Assembly: GCF_028743715.1 (NCBI RefSeq)
Contig: NZ_CP117996.1
Coordinates: 620,001-684,000 of the forward strand
DNA from: Microbacterium sp. Clip185
Lineage (GTDB): Bacteria; Actinomycetota; Actinomycetes; Actinomycetales; Microbacteriaceae
DNA: 64,000 nucleotides
Direction: 5' to 3'
Shown: positions 26,863 to 35,232 of the stretch, piece by piece
Numbering within the stretch: the first letter of the stretch is position 1
How the letters are laid out: each line of letters starts with the position of its first letter
The notes under the pieces: generated by a model
What the model was told of the DNA's origin: nothing
Seen by the model: the letters and a program-made list of their open reading frames with translations, nothing else
Database searches by the model: none
Program-made: the position numbers and the translations under genes

Positions 26863-28277
26863 CAGCGCCCGCGGGGTAGGAGCTGCCGCACACGACGCGG
26901 AAGGAAGCCGAGCAGACCGCCTCGGCGGCCATCCGCATCGTCGATGATGCGGGCGAAGAACCGCGCGACCGGAACCAGCTGCGTGCGGTCGATGCGTTCG
27001 ATGGTGTCGGCGTCGTCATAGAGATACAGCGGCCCTGAGATCAGGCTCACCGTCGGAACGCCGGAGACCAGAGTGAACGACGCATCGGTGGGGATGCCGT
27101 TCGCGAAGAACTCGAGCGCGGTCGCATCCAACAGGGTCGTGCTGTGCAGCCCGTTCTCCCGCACGGCGCGCGCGATCCGCAGGGCGAAGGCCGGGTTCAC
27201 GTTCAGGAAGATCCCGCGCGGCTCGGTCTCTCCGACATCGGCGAACCCGCCGTCGGCGCCCTCGACGGCGCGCAGGCCGATGTGCTCGATGGTCGTGTTC
27301 AGGACGATCCGCCACGGCGCGCAGCGCGAGAGCACGAAGCGTCGCGCGAACTCCTGATGCGCCTGGTACCCGGTGAAATGCGTGTCGAACGTGACGAAGA
27401 TCAGCGTCTTCTCTCGCGTCCCGGGATCGCGCGCGGCGAAGTGCTCGGCCAACGCGATCACCTCCGCCGTGCCCGAGGCATCCTCCACCGCGCCCGGACC
27501 GACGGAGTCGTGATGGGACTGCACCATCACCGCGTCCGTGGTGCGCCCGGGCAACACGCCGATCACGCTCCGTGACGTCACCGTGCGACGCTCGACCCCT
27601 AACGTCAGAGCCGCCTCGGACGGTGACGAATGGAGCAGGCCCCGAAGCCGTCGCCCCTCGGCGCGCGTCACCCACACGCCGGGCAGGGAGAACAACGTGC
27701 GGCGGTAGTACTCGTTGTGATAGCCGCGCGAGTCGGGGTAGTCGCGGAGAACTCCGATGAGACCCACCGCGCCCGCGGCTGCCGCAGCGCGCATCACCCG
27801 CGCGAGGGAAGTCACATAGGGGTTACGGCTTGCGAGCACGTCGCGGCGCAGCATCCGCCGATTCGGATCGTGGATGTAGCGAGCGAGAGGCAGAGCGTGC
27901 GCCAGCGTCATGTCGAACGTGAGATCGAACAGCACGATCGCGCCGCGCACGTCGTGTGCCGCCACCCGGCCGGATCCGACGTCGACGACCCGGGCGACGA
28001 GGCGGTGGGAGGCGCTCCCGGTCCACTCGTGGGATACGAGACCCGAATGCAGGATCGGTGCGCAGTCGATCGTCTCGCTCCCGAGCTCGAGTCGGCACTC
28101 GCTCGCCTCCCACCGAAACGAAGGAACGCGCAGTTCCTGGGTCGCCAGCCCGGCGCGCTCGAAGCGGCCCCGGACGTAGTCCGCGGCCGCGTCGCCTCCC
28201 GGAGTTCCGGTGGCGCGCGGAGCGAGGGCGACCATTGCCCGAATCGTCGCCATCATCGCCGATTCCGTCATCGTCAT
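26859..28277 (-). CDS. M28 family metallopeptidase
   Basis: A 472-residue zinc peptidase of the M28 group. A PA-type insert (AAHDVRGAIVLFDLT...) lies around residues 110-200. Zinc ligands are seen in VMVQSHHDSVGPGAVEDASGTAEVIALAEHF (His...Asp, then the bridging Asp) and TTIEHIG. No signal peptide is present. Start ATG 28277 chosen; a promoter-like TTGATG...TACATA lies upstream, and the longer frame overlaps the divergent Lrp gene's promoter. It is coupled to the hydrolase and divergent from an Lrp/AsnC regulator, suggesting peptide or amide catabolism. Confidence 0.88.
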   Translation of the reverse strand: MTMTESAMMATIRAMVALAPRATGTPGGDAAADYVRGRFERAGLATQELRVPSFRWEASECRLELGSETIDCAPILHSGLVSHEWTGSASHRLVARVVDVGSGRVAAHDVRGAIVLFDLTFDMTLAHALPLARYIHDPNRRMLRRDVLASRNPYVTSLARVMRAAAAAGAVGLIGVLRDYPDSRGYHNEYYRRTLFSLPGVWVTRAEGRRLRGLLHSSPSEAALTLGVERRTVTSRSVIGVLPGRTTDAVMVQSHHDSVGPGAVEDASGTAEVIALAEHFAARDPGTREKTLIFVTFDTHFTGYQAHQEFARRFVLSRCAPWRIVLNTTIEHIGLRAVEGADGGFADVGETEPRGIFLNVNPAFALRIARAVRENGLHSTTLLDATALEFFANGIPTDASFTLVSGVPTVSLISGPLYLYDDADTIERIDRTQLVPVARFFARIIDDADGRRGGLLGFLPRRVRQLLPRGRW

Positions 28278-28365
28278 GCGGACAAAGCTATGTAGAGCCC
28301 GGTATCCGAGGTCATCAAGCCATCTATTCGTCACCGGACTCCTGATTCGTGAGAATATTCGTCGC

Positions 28366-29340
28366 ATGTCCGACTCGCTCAGCGAACTCGATCTCGCGAT
28401 CGTTCACGCGTTGCAGATCGACGCCCGGGCGCCCTGGGCGCGGATCGCTGCTGCCGTCGGGGCAGACACCGGAACCGTGACTCGCCACTGGCAGGCGCTG
28501 CGCGCCGACGGGCTCGCCTGGACCACGATCTGGCCGACGCCCGAGCGGTGGGCACGAACGACCGACGTCGCGCTCGTCTTGATGGATGCGGATACGGCGA
28601 CGCGCGACGCGATCACTCTGCTGCCCTGGGTCATCGCCCTCGACGAGACGTCTGCGGGCGTCCTGGCGGTCGTCGCCGCGTCGGGGGGACTCGAGGCGAT
28701 CGGCGCGCGCGTGCGCGCGATCGCCGGACGGGGCGCCGGCATCCGGCGCACCGACGTCGCCGCATCCATCGTGCAGGAGGACTCGACGTGGCGACTGCAA
28801 GCCCTCTCGCGCGCACAACAGCGCGTGCTGGTCGCACCCCCAGGTGCCCGTCGCGACGCGCGCCCGCCGTCGCCCGAGGTCACCGCGGAGATCGCGGCGG
28901 CGCTCGCCGATGATCCTCGACTGGCTGTGCTGACTCTGGGGAAACGGTTGGGCGTATCGGAGCCGACGATGCGCCGAACCCTCGATCGGTCGATCGCTGC
29001 CGGGGTCCTGCGCTTCGGCTGCGACCTCTCCATGTCGGCGGCGGGTCTCGGGCGCGCGGCGATGCTGTGGGCGCGCGCCCGAGACGTCGACGCCGCGGCG
29101 GATCGCGCGGGTCTACTCGCCGAGACGCACCGGGCGGGTGTCGTCGTCGGTCCGTCGCCCGTCTTTGCGAGTGTGCGGATGCGGACCCTCACCGCTCTGC
29201 CGTCCATCGAGCATCGTTGGCAGGATGCCGCCGCCGTCGAGGTCGCCGACCGGTGGACCGTCCTGCGCACATGGAAACGCAACGGGCATCTCCTCGACGG
29301 TGAGGGACGTTCAATCAGGCGGATCCCCGTGGAGTGGTGA
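28366..29340 (+). CDS. Lrp/AsnC family transcriptional regulator, double domain
   Basis: A 324-residue regulator, about twice the usual Lrp length. Helix-turn-helix one is ELDLAIVHALQIDARAPWARIAAAVGADTGTVTRHWQ; helix-turn-helix two is PRLAVLTLGKRLGVSEPTMRRTLDRSIAAG, each followed by an Lrp-like ligand domain half. AATATT sits 6 nt before the ATG, fitting a leaderless transcript, and the region carries a repeated ATTCGT. It is divergent from the M28-hydrolase operon and convergent with the transporter; it probably controls these amino-acid or peptide genes. Confidence 0.88.
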   Translation: MSDSLSELDLAIVHALQIDARAPWARIAAAVGADTGTVTRHWQALRADGLAWTTIWPTPERWARTTDVALVLMDADTATRDAITLLPWVIALDETSAGVLAVVAASGGLEAIGARVRAIAGRGAGIRRTDVAASIVQEDSTWRLQALSRAQQRVLVAPPGARRDARPPSPEVTAEIAAALADDPRLAVLTLGKRLGVSEPTMRRTLDRSIAAGVLRFGCDLSMSAAGLGRAAMLWARARDVDAAADRAGLLAETHRAGVVVGPSPVFASVRMRTLTALPSIEHRWQDAAAVEVADRWTVLRTWKRNGHLLDGEGRSIRRIPVEW

Positions 29341-30649
29341 CGGCCGCCCGCCGCAGTCGCGCATCCAGCGTGTAGCGCGAGAGCGGCAGCAGGCTCACGG
29401 CGCACAGGAGTGCAGGGGCGAGAGAGGTGCCGATGATGATCGCGGTTCTGGCCGCATCCGTCTGCGGGAGATCGATCTGCGTGGAGGCGACGTAACCGCC
29501 GATGCTCATCGTCGCCCCGAGAAGCGCCGGGCCCAACGCGTAGCCGAGCAGCTCGAACCCCGACCACACCCCGGCGATCATCCCGATCCGGTTCAGTCCG
29601 GAACGCTTCGCGTCCTCGGCGGCGATATCCGGAAGCATGGCGAGAGGAAAGAGCTGGCCGCCCGCGTACCCGACGCCGACGACGGCGGCGGCGGCGAGCA
29701 GCATCCCTTGCCCCATTCCCGCAGCCACGAACAGCCCGATGAAGCCCGCGATCTGGACCACGGTGGCGACCGCGAACCCGTTGCGCTTTCCGATGCGCCT
29801 CCCGAGCGCCGCCCACCCTGGAGTCAGCAGAATGGCCGGGGCCACGAAGCAGACGAAGCAGGTCGTCGCCAGGGATGCGTCGTCGAACACATGCCGTGCG
29901 ACGTAGATCACGCCGCTGAGCACCATGCCCATGGCGATCGCCTGTAAGACGAAAGGGATGACGAGAAGGCGGGCATCCGGGTTGCTCAGCACGGCGGCCA
30001 GCTGCGTGCGCAGTCGCCCGCCGGCGGGCTCGCTTCGCACACGGGCGGCGCCGCGGGTTCCCCACCAGACGCCGACGGTGCCGACGAGGATCAGCGCCGA
30101 CATCGCCCCCGCCATGATCCGATAGCCGGCGAGTCCACCCGCCGCCTCGACCAGTGCGGGAGCGGCGGCGCCGGAGAGGAGGATCGCCAGAGTGAAGACG
30201 ATCACACGCCAGGTGACGAGGCGTGTCCGCTCGCCGTAATCGTCGGTGATCTCTGCCGAGAGCGCGAGATAGGGCACCTGGAAGAACGCGTACGCCGTCG
30301 CCGATGCGACGAAGAGAGCGAGCACCCAGAGCGCGCCGGCCACAGGGGGTGCACTCGGGCCGAAGAACATGGCGGCGAAGGTGAGCGCCAGGACCACGCC
30401 GGCTCGCAAGAGGAAGGGGCGGCGCCGGTCCGTACGGGGGGATCGGTCCGACACTCGGCCGGCGATCGGGTTGAGGAAGAAGTCCCACGCCTTCGGGATG
30501 AACACGATGAGCCCGGCGACCGCCGCCTCCACCCCGAGGAGGTCAGTGAGGTACGGCATGAGGATCAGTCCCGGCACGGTGCCGTACGTGCCGGAGGCGA
30601 TACCGCCCAGCGCGTACCCGAATCGCGTCGTCGCCCACATCCTGATCAT
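29315..30649 (-). CDS. GPH-family (melibiose-type) sugar or solute symporter
   Basis: A 444-residue MFS/GPH transporter with about twelve helices. Typical are the early GRVSDRSPRTDRRRPFLLRAG loop, PYLALSAEITDDYGERTRLVTWR, and RIGKRNGFAVATV in the second half. The family takes up sugars or glycosides with Na+ or H+, but the substrate is unknown. The 3' end overlaps the Lrp gene tail by 26 bp (convergent). It is followed by a block of family B repeats. Confidence 0.88.
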   Translation of the reverse strand: MIRMWATTRFGYALGGIASGTYGTVPGLILMPYLTDLLGVEAAVAGLIVFIPKAWDFFLNPIAGRVSDRSPRTDRRRPFLLRAGVVLALTFAAMFFGPSAPPVAGALWVLALFVASATAYAFFQVPYLALSAEITDDYGERTRLVTWRVIVFTLAILLSGAAAPALVEAAGGLAGYRIMAGAMSALILVGTVGVWWGTRGAARVRSEPAGGRLRTQLAAVLSNPDARLLVIPFVLQAIAMGMVLSGVIYVARHVFDDASLATTCFVCFVAPAILLTPGWAALGRRIGKRNGFAVATVVQIAGFIGLFVAAGMGQGMLLAAAAVVGVGYAGGQLFPLAMLPDIAAEDAKRSGLNRIGMIAGVWSGFELLGYALGPALLGATMSIGGYVASTQIDLPQTDAARTAIIIGTSLAPALLCAVSLLPLSRYTLDARLRRAAVTTPRGSA

Positions 30650-30744
30650 CCCCGGATGCTAAGCGGCCCCTTCGCCTCGGTCGGGGCTCAGCCCTGCTTT
30701 TCGTCGCGACGGAGCTGCGGCATCCGCGTATTCGTCACGACCGA

Positions 30745-30776
30745 GTTTCGTCTCGCTCCGCTCGCGGGGCGACCGG
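30745..30776. repeat. Extragenic repeat, family B, copy 3
   Basis: Variant GTTTCGTCTCGCTCCGCTCG ending GGGGCGACCGG, with the loop region changed from TCAACG to GGGGCG. It lies downstream of the siderophore-binding gene ending at 30848 and upstream of the GPH gene. Confidence 0.75.
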
Positions 30777-30783
30777 TGAGGGG

Positions 30784-30843
30784 CGTTTCGTCTCGCTGCG
30801 CTCGCTGCGCTCGCTGCGCTCGCTGCGCTCCCGCGGCGACCGG
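30784..30843. repeat. Extragenic repeat, family B, copy 4, with a 9-bp expansion
   Basis: The same start as other copies, but the unit GCTGCGCTC is repeated four times in tandem (30795-30830) before the GCGACCGG end. This looks like replication slippage within the repeat. Confidence 0.8.
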
Positions 30844-30847
30844 GGCC

Positions 30848-31774
30848 TCAGCCGGCGGAGAGGAACCGATCGATGTCGTCGAGCACCTTGTTGCCGCCGA
30901 GCGGGCCCACACCCGAGAGCCAGTAGCTGGCATCGACGGGCGTCAGAGACGGGAACAGCGCCGCGTTCTGGGTGATCGCATCGGGGATCGTCGTCGGGTC
31001 GTCCACATCCGCGGTCGTGACGAAGACGTAGTCGGCCTCCGCATCCGCGATGTTCTCCGGCGAGATGTCGCGCCCGATGCCGCCGTCGCCGTCCCAGGTC
31101 TGCTCCGGGATGGTGAAGCCCACGCACTCGAGCGCGCTGCCGGCGAAGGAAGTGGGGGAGTAGATGCGCAGCTTCGACGCATCCATCGGGCGGATCAGGT
31201 TGGCGGTCTTGCCGGCGACGTCGTGCTCCGAACCGATCTGCGCGCAGCGCGCGTTGAAGCCGTCGAGCAGCTGCTGGGCGTCGTCCTTGCGGTTCAGCGC
31301 ATCGCCGATGAGCAGCACGTTCTGCTGCCACGGGTCGGCCTGCGTCGCCATGAAGACGGTGGGCGCGATCGCGCTGAGCTGGTCGTACAGCTTCGAGTGA
31401 CGCGCCTCGGTGCCCAGGATCAGGTCGGGCTTGAGAGCGGCGATCGCCTCGAGGTCGGGCTCCGCCACCGTGCCGACCGTCGCCACATCCGCGACGCCGA
31501 GATAGGACGGGATGCCGGTGGTCGTCGCCGCGACGGCGGCGCCTACCGGGGTGACACCCAGCGCCACGGCGGTGTCGAGCTCGAGCGGCTCGAGAGCCAC
31601 CACGCGCTTCGGTGCGTCGGGCACCGCGACCTCCCCGCGCGCGTCGGTCACCGTGTGCGTCGCGGCGGCCGTCGACTCCGGGGCGGCGGCTGTCTGCGCG
31701 CATCCGGCGAGCAGAGCGGCAGCGACAGCGAGCGAACTCGCGAGCAGGAGGCGGCGGCGCAGGAGCGAGGGCAT
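30848..31774 (-). CDS. Siderophore-binding lipoprotein (ABC importer), copy 1
   Basis: A 308-residue FecB/FepB-type substrate-binding protein. The signal has lipobox LAGC (Cys25). The mature protein has the PDAPKRVVALEPLELD start, ...DLEAIAALKPDLILGTEARHSKLYDQLSAIAPTV and the SPENI region of the family. GGAAGG lies 8 nt before the ATG, and a DtxR-like box lies about 30 bp upstream. It is very like the lipoprotein at 32217 on the opposite strand. It has no permease of its own, so it may use the one next door. Confidence 0.92.
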   Translation of the reverse strand: MPSLLRRRLLLASSLAVAAALLAGCAQTAAAPESTAAATHTVTDARGEVAVPDAPKRVVALEPLELDTAVALGVTPVGAAVAATTTGIPSYLGVADVATVGTVAEPDLEAIAALKPDLILGTEARHSKLYDQLSAIAPTVFMATQADPWQQNVLLIGDALNRKDDAQQLLDGFNARCAQIGSEHDVAGKTANLIRPMDASKLRIYSPTSFAGSALECVGFTIPEQTWDGDGGIGRDISPENIADAEADYVFVTTADVDDPTTIPDAITQNAALFPSLTPVDASYWLSGVGPLGGNKVLDDIDRFLSAG

Positions 31775-31802
31775 GCGGAGACCTTCCGGGGAGAGGGTGA
31801 GG

Positions 31803-31821
31803 TGAGGCGCGCCTAACCTAA
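31803..31821 (-). promoter_or_regulatory. DtxR/IdeR-like iron box for the minus-strand lipoprotein
   Basis: TTAGGTTAGGCGCGCCTCA (minus strand) agrees with the actinobacterial iron box TTAGGTTAGGCTAACCTAA at 15 of 19 positions, with the left half intact. It lies 29 bp upstream of the start at 31774 and predicts repression when iron is plentiful. Confidence 0.75.
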
Positions 31822-31826
31822 CATGA

Positions 31827-31859
31827 CGTTTCGTCTCGCTTCGCTCGCTCAACGATCGG
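31827..31859. repeat. Extragenic repeat, family B, copy 5
   Basis: Starts CGTTTCGTCTCGCTTCGCTC and ends GCTCAACGATCGG. It sits in the divergent spacer between the two siderophore-binding genes. Confidence 0.75.
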
Positions 31860-31868
31860 AGGGTGGAG

Positions 31869-31900
31869 CGTTTCGTCTCGCTTCGCTCGCGGGGCGGCCG
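31869..31900. repeat. Extragenic repeat, family B, copy 6
   Basis: Starts CGTTTCGTCTCGCTTCGCTC and ends GGGGCGGCCG, ten bases after copy 5 in the same orientation. Confidence 0.7.
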
Positions 31901-31902
31901 AT

Positions 31903-31941
31903 CACGCCCGCAGGGCCCAGGGGAGGGCGCCTGCGGGCGTG
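31903..31941. repeat. 12-bp inverted repeat in divergent spacer
   Basis: CACGCCCGCAGG (31903-31914) pairs with CCTGCGGGCGTG (31930-31941) across 15 bases. It directly follows repeat copy 6 and may insulate the two divergent iron-regulated genes. Confidence 0.6.
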
Positions 31942-32139
31942 AGGGTGGGTGGGTCAGTGACCGCTTCGGGTGCGGCGACGCCACCCGGCCACGATGACGA
32001 TTCCTGCGCCGGGTACCGCGACATCTGCACGAGAGGCGGGGCGGATGTGGCCCGGTGGGGCTGCCGGGGCGGCCGGAGGGTGAGTGGTCGTGCAGACGTC
32101 GCGGGGCGGGGTGTGGATGGGTCGTGAGACCGCCGCGAG

Positions 32140-32158
32140 GTTGGTTAGGCTGTGCTTA
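32140..32158 (+). promoter_or_regulatory. DtxR/IdeR-like iron box for the plus-strand uptake operon
   Basis: GTTGGTTAGGCTGTGCTTA keeps the central GGTTAGGCT and the outer TA of the iron box consensus, with a degenerate right half. It lies about 60 bp upstream of the start at 32217 and overlaps a TAGGCT that could be a -10 box. Confidence 0.65.
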
Positions 32159-32216
32159 CCTGCTCGTCGCTGGCGCGACGGCGGGGTCCCGAACGCACCA
32201 CCCGAAAGGCGGCCGC

Positions 32217-33146
32217 ATGCCCGCTCGCTCCCGTTCCCTCGCAGCCCTCGCGCTCGCCGCCGTCGCCGCCCTCGGCCTCGCCGGCTGCGCGGCCGCATCC
32301 GCCGAACCCGCCGCCTCCACCCCGGCCGCGGCCTCCAGCCATGAGGTCACGCACGCCCGCGGCACGACCGAGGTGCCCGCCGACCCGCAGCGCGTCGTGA
32401 CGCTCGAGCCGCTCGAGCTCGACACCGCCGTGGCTCTCGGCATCACGCCCGTGGGAGCGGCGGTCGCGAGCAACGTGTCGGGCATCCCCGCCTACCTCGA
32501 CGCCTCCGGCGTGCAGCCGGTCGGCACGGTGCCCGAGCCCGACCTCGAGGCGATCGCGGCCCTCAAGCCCGACCTCATCCTCGGCACCGAAGCGCGCCAC
32601 TCGAAGCTGTACGACCAGCTCAGCGCCATCGCGCCCACCGTCTTCATCGCGACGCAGGCCGACCCCTGGCGCGACAACGCCGTGCTGATCGGAGAGGCGC
32701 TCGGGCACGAGGACGAGGTCACGGCGCTCCTGGACGACGTCGACGCGCGCTGCGACGAGATCGGCAAGGAGTACGCGGTCGACGGACAGACCGCACAGCT
32801 GATTCGTCCCCGCGACGAGACGACACTGAGCCTCTACGGCCCCACATCCTTCGCGGGCAGCCTGCTCGAGTGCGTCGGCTTCACCATCCCCGACCAGGAC
32901 TGGGCCGACGGCATCCAGGCCGACATCTCGCCGGAGAACATCCTGCAGGCGAAGGCGGACCACGTGTTCGTCACCGCGACCGACGTCTCCGACACCTCCC
33001 TCATCCCCGCCGCCATTGCGCAGAACGCCGCGGAGTTCCCGGACGTGACCCTCGTCGACACCAGCTACTGGGTCTCGGGCGTCGGACCCAAGGGTGCGAT
33101 GAAGGTGCTCGACGACATCGAGAAGTACCTCCAGAACGCTCGGTGA
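32217..33146 (+). CDS. Siderophore-binding lipoprotein (ABC importer), copy 2
   Basis: A 309-residue binding protein with lipobox LAGC and the same core as copy 1 (EPLELDTAVALG, DLEAIAALKPDLILGTEARH). It delivers ferric siderophore to the permeases downstream, to which it is coupled by a GTGA overlap. AAAGGCGG serves as ribosome site. First gene of a five-gene operon of binding protein, two permeases, ATPase and reductase-like protein. The siderophore type is not evident. Confidence 0.93.
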   Translation: MPARSRSLAALALAAVAALGLAGCAAASAEPAASTPAAASSHEVTHARGTTEVPADPQRVVTLEPLELDTAVALGITPVGAAVASNVSGIPAYLDASGVQPVGTVPEPDLEAIAALKPDLILGTEARHSKLYDQLSAIAPTVFIATQADPWRDNAVLIGEALGHEDEVTALLDDVDARCDEIGKEYAVDGQTAQLIRPRDETTLSLYGPTSFAGSLLECVGFTIPDQDWADGIQADISPENILQAKADHVFVTATDVSDTSLIPAAIAQNAAEFPDVTLVDTSYWVSGVGPKGAMKVLDDIEKYLQNAR

Positions 33147-34186
33147 CCCTCACGCTCGCAGCCCGTTCACGGCGGCGCGCACGGCCCAGAAGCCTGCGCG
33201 TCGCCGTGGGCGCGTTCGCGCTCGTGGGCGCCCTCGTCGCCGCGGTGCTGCTGTCGCTGGCGCTGGGGGCGAACCCGCTCTCCCCCCGCCTCGTCATCGA
33301 CACCCTCGCCGGCGGCGGCACCCCCGAATCGCAGTACATCGTCTGGCAGCTGCGGGTGCCCCGCACGCTCGCAGGCATCGCAGCGGGTGCGGCTCTCGGC
33401 GTCGCCGGGGCCCTCATCCAGGCCTTCACGCGCAACCCGCTCGCCGACCCCGGCATCCTCGGGGTCAACGCGGGAGCGGCCTTCGCGGTCGCGCTCGGTG
33501 TCGCGTTCCTCGGGATGCGGGACCCCGCATCCTTCGTCTGGCTCGCCTTCGCGGGCGCGCTCGTCGTGACGCTCGGCGTCTACCTCATCGGGTCGTCGGG
33601 ACGAGGGGGCGCCGACCCGATCCGCCTGACCCTCGCCGGCGTCGCGCTCGGCGCCGTGTTCTCCGGACTCGTGACCGGGATGACCCTCAGCAACCCCGAC
33701 GCCTTCGACGCCATGCGCAGCTGGCACGCCGGGAGTCTGCTCGGCGCAGGCATGGACGCGCTCGTCGCGATCGTGCCGTTCATCGGGGTTGGACTGCTCA
33801 TCGCGTTCGCCGTCGCGCCGGGGCTCAACGCCCTCGCGCTCGGCGACGACGTCGCCCGATCGCACGGGGCGAACGTGCGCCTCATCCGCGTCTTCGTGGT
33901 CGTCGCGGTGACACTTCTCGCGGGTGCGGCCACGGCGCTCGTCGGGCCGATCGCGTTCGTCGGGCTCATGGTGCCGCACGTCGCCCGGTGGGTGTTCGGC
34001 GTCGACCAGCGCGTCATCCTGGGCGTCTCGGTCGTGCTCGCCCCGGTCGTCGTGCTCTCCGCCGACGTGCTCGGGCGTGTGCTGATCGCCCCCGCCGAGA
34101 TGCCCGCCGGCATCGTCACCGCCTTCGTCGGCGCGCCCGTGCTCATCGCCCTCGCGATGCGCCGACGAGTGAGCGGGCTCGGATGA
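33143..34186 (+). CDS. FecCD-type siderophore ABC permease 1
   Basis: A 347-residue permease of the BtuC/FecD family with about ten helices. Characteristic are LRVPRTLAGIAAGAALGVAGALIQAFTRNPLADPGILGVNAGA, the GDDVARSHGANV cytoplasmic loop and GPIAFVGLMVPHVARW (EAA-like contact with the ATPase). GTG start overlaps the upstream stop. With the next gene it forms a heterodimeric channel. Confidence 0.95.
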   Translation: MTLTLAARSRRRARPRSLRVAVGAFALVGALVAAVLLSLALGANPLSPRLVIDTLAGGGTPESQYIVWQLRVPRTLAGIAAGAALGVAGALIQAFTRNPLADPGILGVNAGAAFAVALGVAFLGMRDPASFVWLAFAGALVVTLGVYLIGSSGRGGADPIRLTLAGVALGAVFSGLVTGMTLSNPDAFDAMRSWHAGSLLGAGMDALVAIVPFIGVGLLIAFAVAPGLNALALGDDVARSHGANVRLIRVFVVVAVTLLAGAATALVGPIAFVGLMVPHVARWVFGVDQRVILGVSVVLAPVVVLSADVLGRVLIAPAEMPAGIVTAFVGAPVLIALAMRRRVSGLG

Positions 34187-35232
34187 GCGCCCTCGTGGAC
34201 GTCGGCTACCGCCGTGTCGTCGTCGGGCTCGGCGGTTTCCGCATCCGCCTGCGCGCGCGGAGCCTCGTCGTGGGGATCGCGCTCGCCGCCGCGGTGATCG
34301 CGCTCGCCGTCGTCTCGCTCGGCCTCGGCTCGTACGCGCTCGATCCCGCCCAGGTGATCACCGCCTTCGCCGGCGGCGGCACCGACCTCGATCGCACCGT
34401 CGTGCTCGAGTGGCGACTGCCGCGCACGCTCGCCGCCGTGACGCTCGGTGCTCTCCTCGCCGTCAGCGGCGCGCTCTTCCAGACCGTCACCCGCAATCCG
34501 CTCGCCAGCCCCGACATCCTGGGTCTGTCGAACGGTGCGTTCGCGGGCATGCTGCTGACCCTGACCCTCGTCTCGAGCAGTTGGCCGGCTCTGACGGTCG
34601 GCGCCGTCGTCGGTGGTGTGAGCGTCGCCCTCGTGATCGGCGCGCTCGCGCGACGCGGCGGGGTGCAGGGCTTCCGCCTGATCGTCATCGGGATCGGCAT
34701 CTCGGCCATGCTCGCCTCCCTCAACACGTGGATGCTGCTGCAGGTCGAGCTCGAGACCGCGATGTTCGCCTCCGCGTGGGGAGCCGGTTCGCTGAACGGC
34801 GTCACCGCCGCGCCGCTCGGCGGTGCCCTCGCCTGCGCCGCGCCGCTGCTGGTCGGCGTCGCCGTGCTCGTGCCGCGCCTGCGGCAGCTCGACCTCGGCG
34901 ACGACGTCGCCGCCGCCACGGGAGCGCGCCCCGCCCTCGTGCGCGGCGCGGCACTGCTGCTGGGGGTGGGCCTCGTCTCCATCGCCACCGCCGTGGTCGG
35001 GCCCATCGCCTTCGTCGCTCTCGCGGCGCCGCAGATCGCGCGGCGCCTCGCGCGCACGCCCTACCTCTCGCTCGCGCTCGCAGCCCTCGTCGGCGCTCTG
35101 CTGCTGCTCGCCTCCGACGTGATCGCGCAGCATCTGCTTCCCGTCATGCTCCCCGCCGGTGTCGTCACCGTCACGCTCGGCGGCATCTACCTCGTCGTCA
35201 CGATCATCCAGGAGATCCGCCGCCGTGCCTGA
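34183..35232 (+). CDS. FecCD-type siderophore ABC permease 2
   Basis: A 349-residue partner permease: WRLPRTLAAVTLGALLAVSGALFQTVTRNPLASPDILGLSNGA, GDDVAAATGARP and GPIAFVALAAPQIARRL. About ten helices. ATGA overlap with permease 1; the ATPase gene starts inside its last codons. It should pair with permease 1 in the importer. Confidence 0.95.
   Translation: MSALVDVGYRRVVVGLGGFRIRLRARSLVVGIALAAAVIALAVVSLGLGSYALDPAQVITAFAGGGTDLDRTVVLEWRLPRTLAAVTLGALLAVSGALFQTVTRNPLASPDILGLSNGAFAGMLLTLTLVSSSWPALTVGAVVGGVSVALVIGALARRGGVQGFRLIVIGIGISAMLASLNTWMLLQVELETAMFASAWGAGSLNGVTAAPLGGALACAAPLLVGVAVLVPRLRQLDLGDDVAAATGARPALVRGAALLLGVGLVSIATAVVGPIAFVALAAPQIARRLARTPYLSLALAALVGALLLLASDVIAQHLLPVMLPAGVVTVTLGGIYLVVTIIQEIRRRA

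Noticed and set aside
30745..31900. Possible CRISPR array from the repeated units
   Set aside because: Repeats are unevenly spaced, spacers are not of constant length, and no cas genes are present; they are extragenic hairpin repeats.
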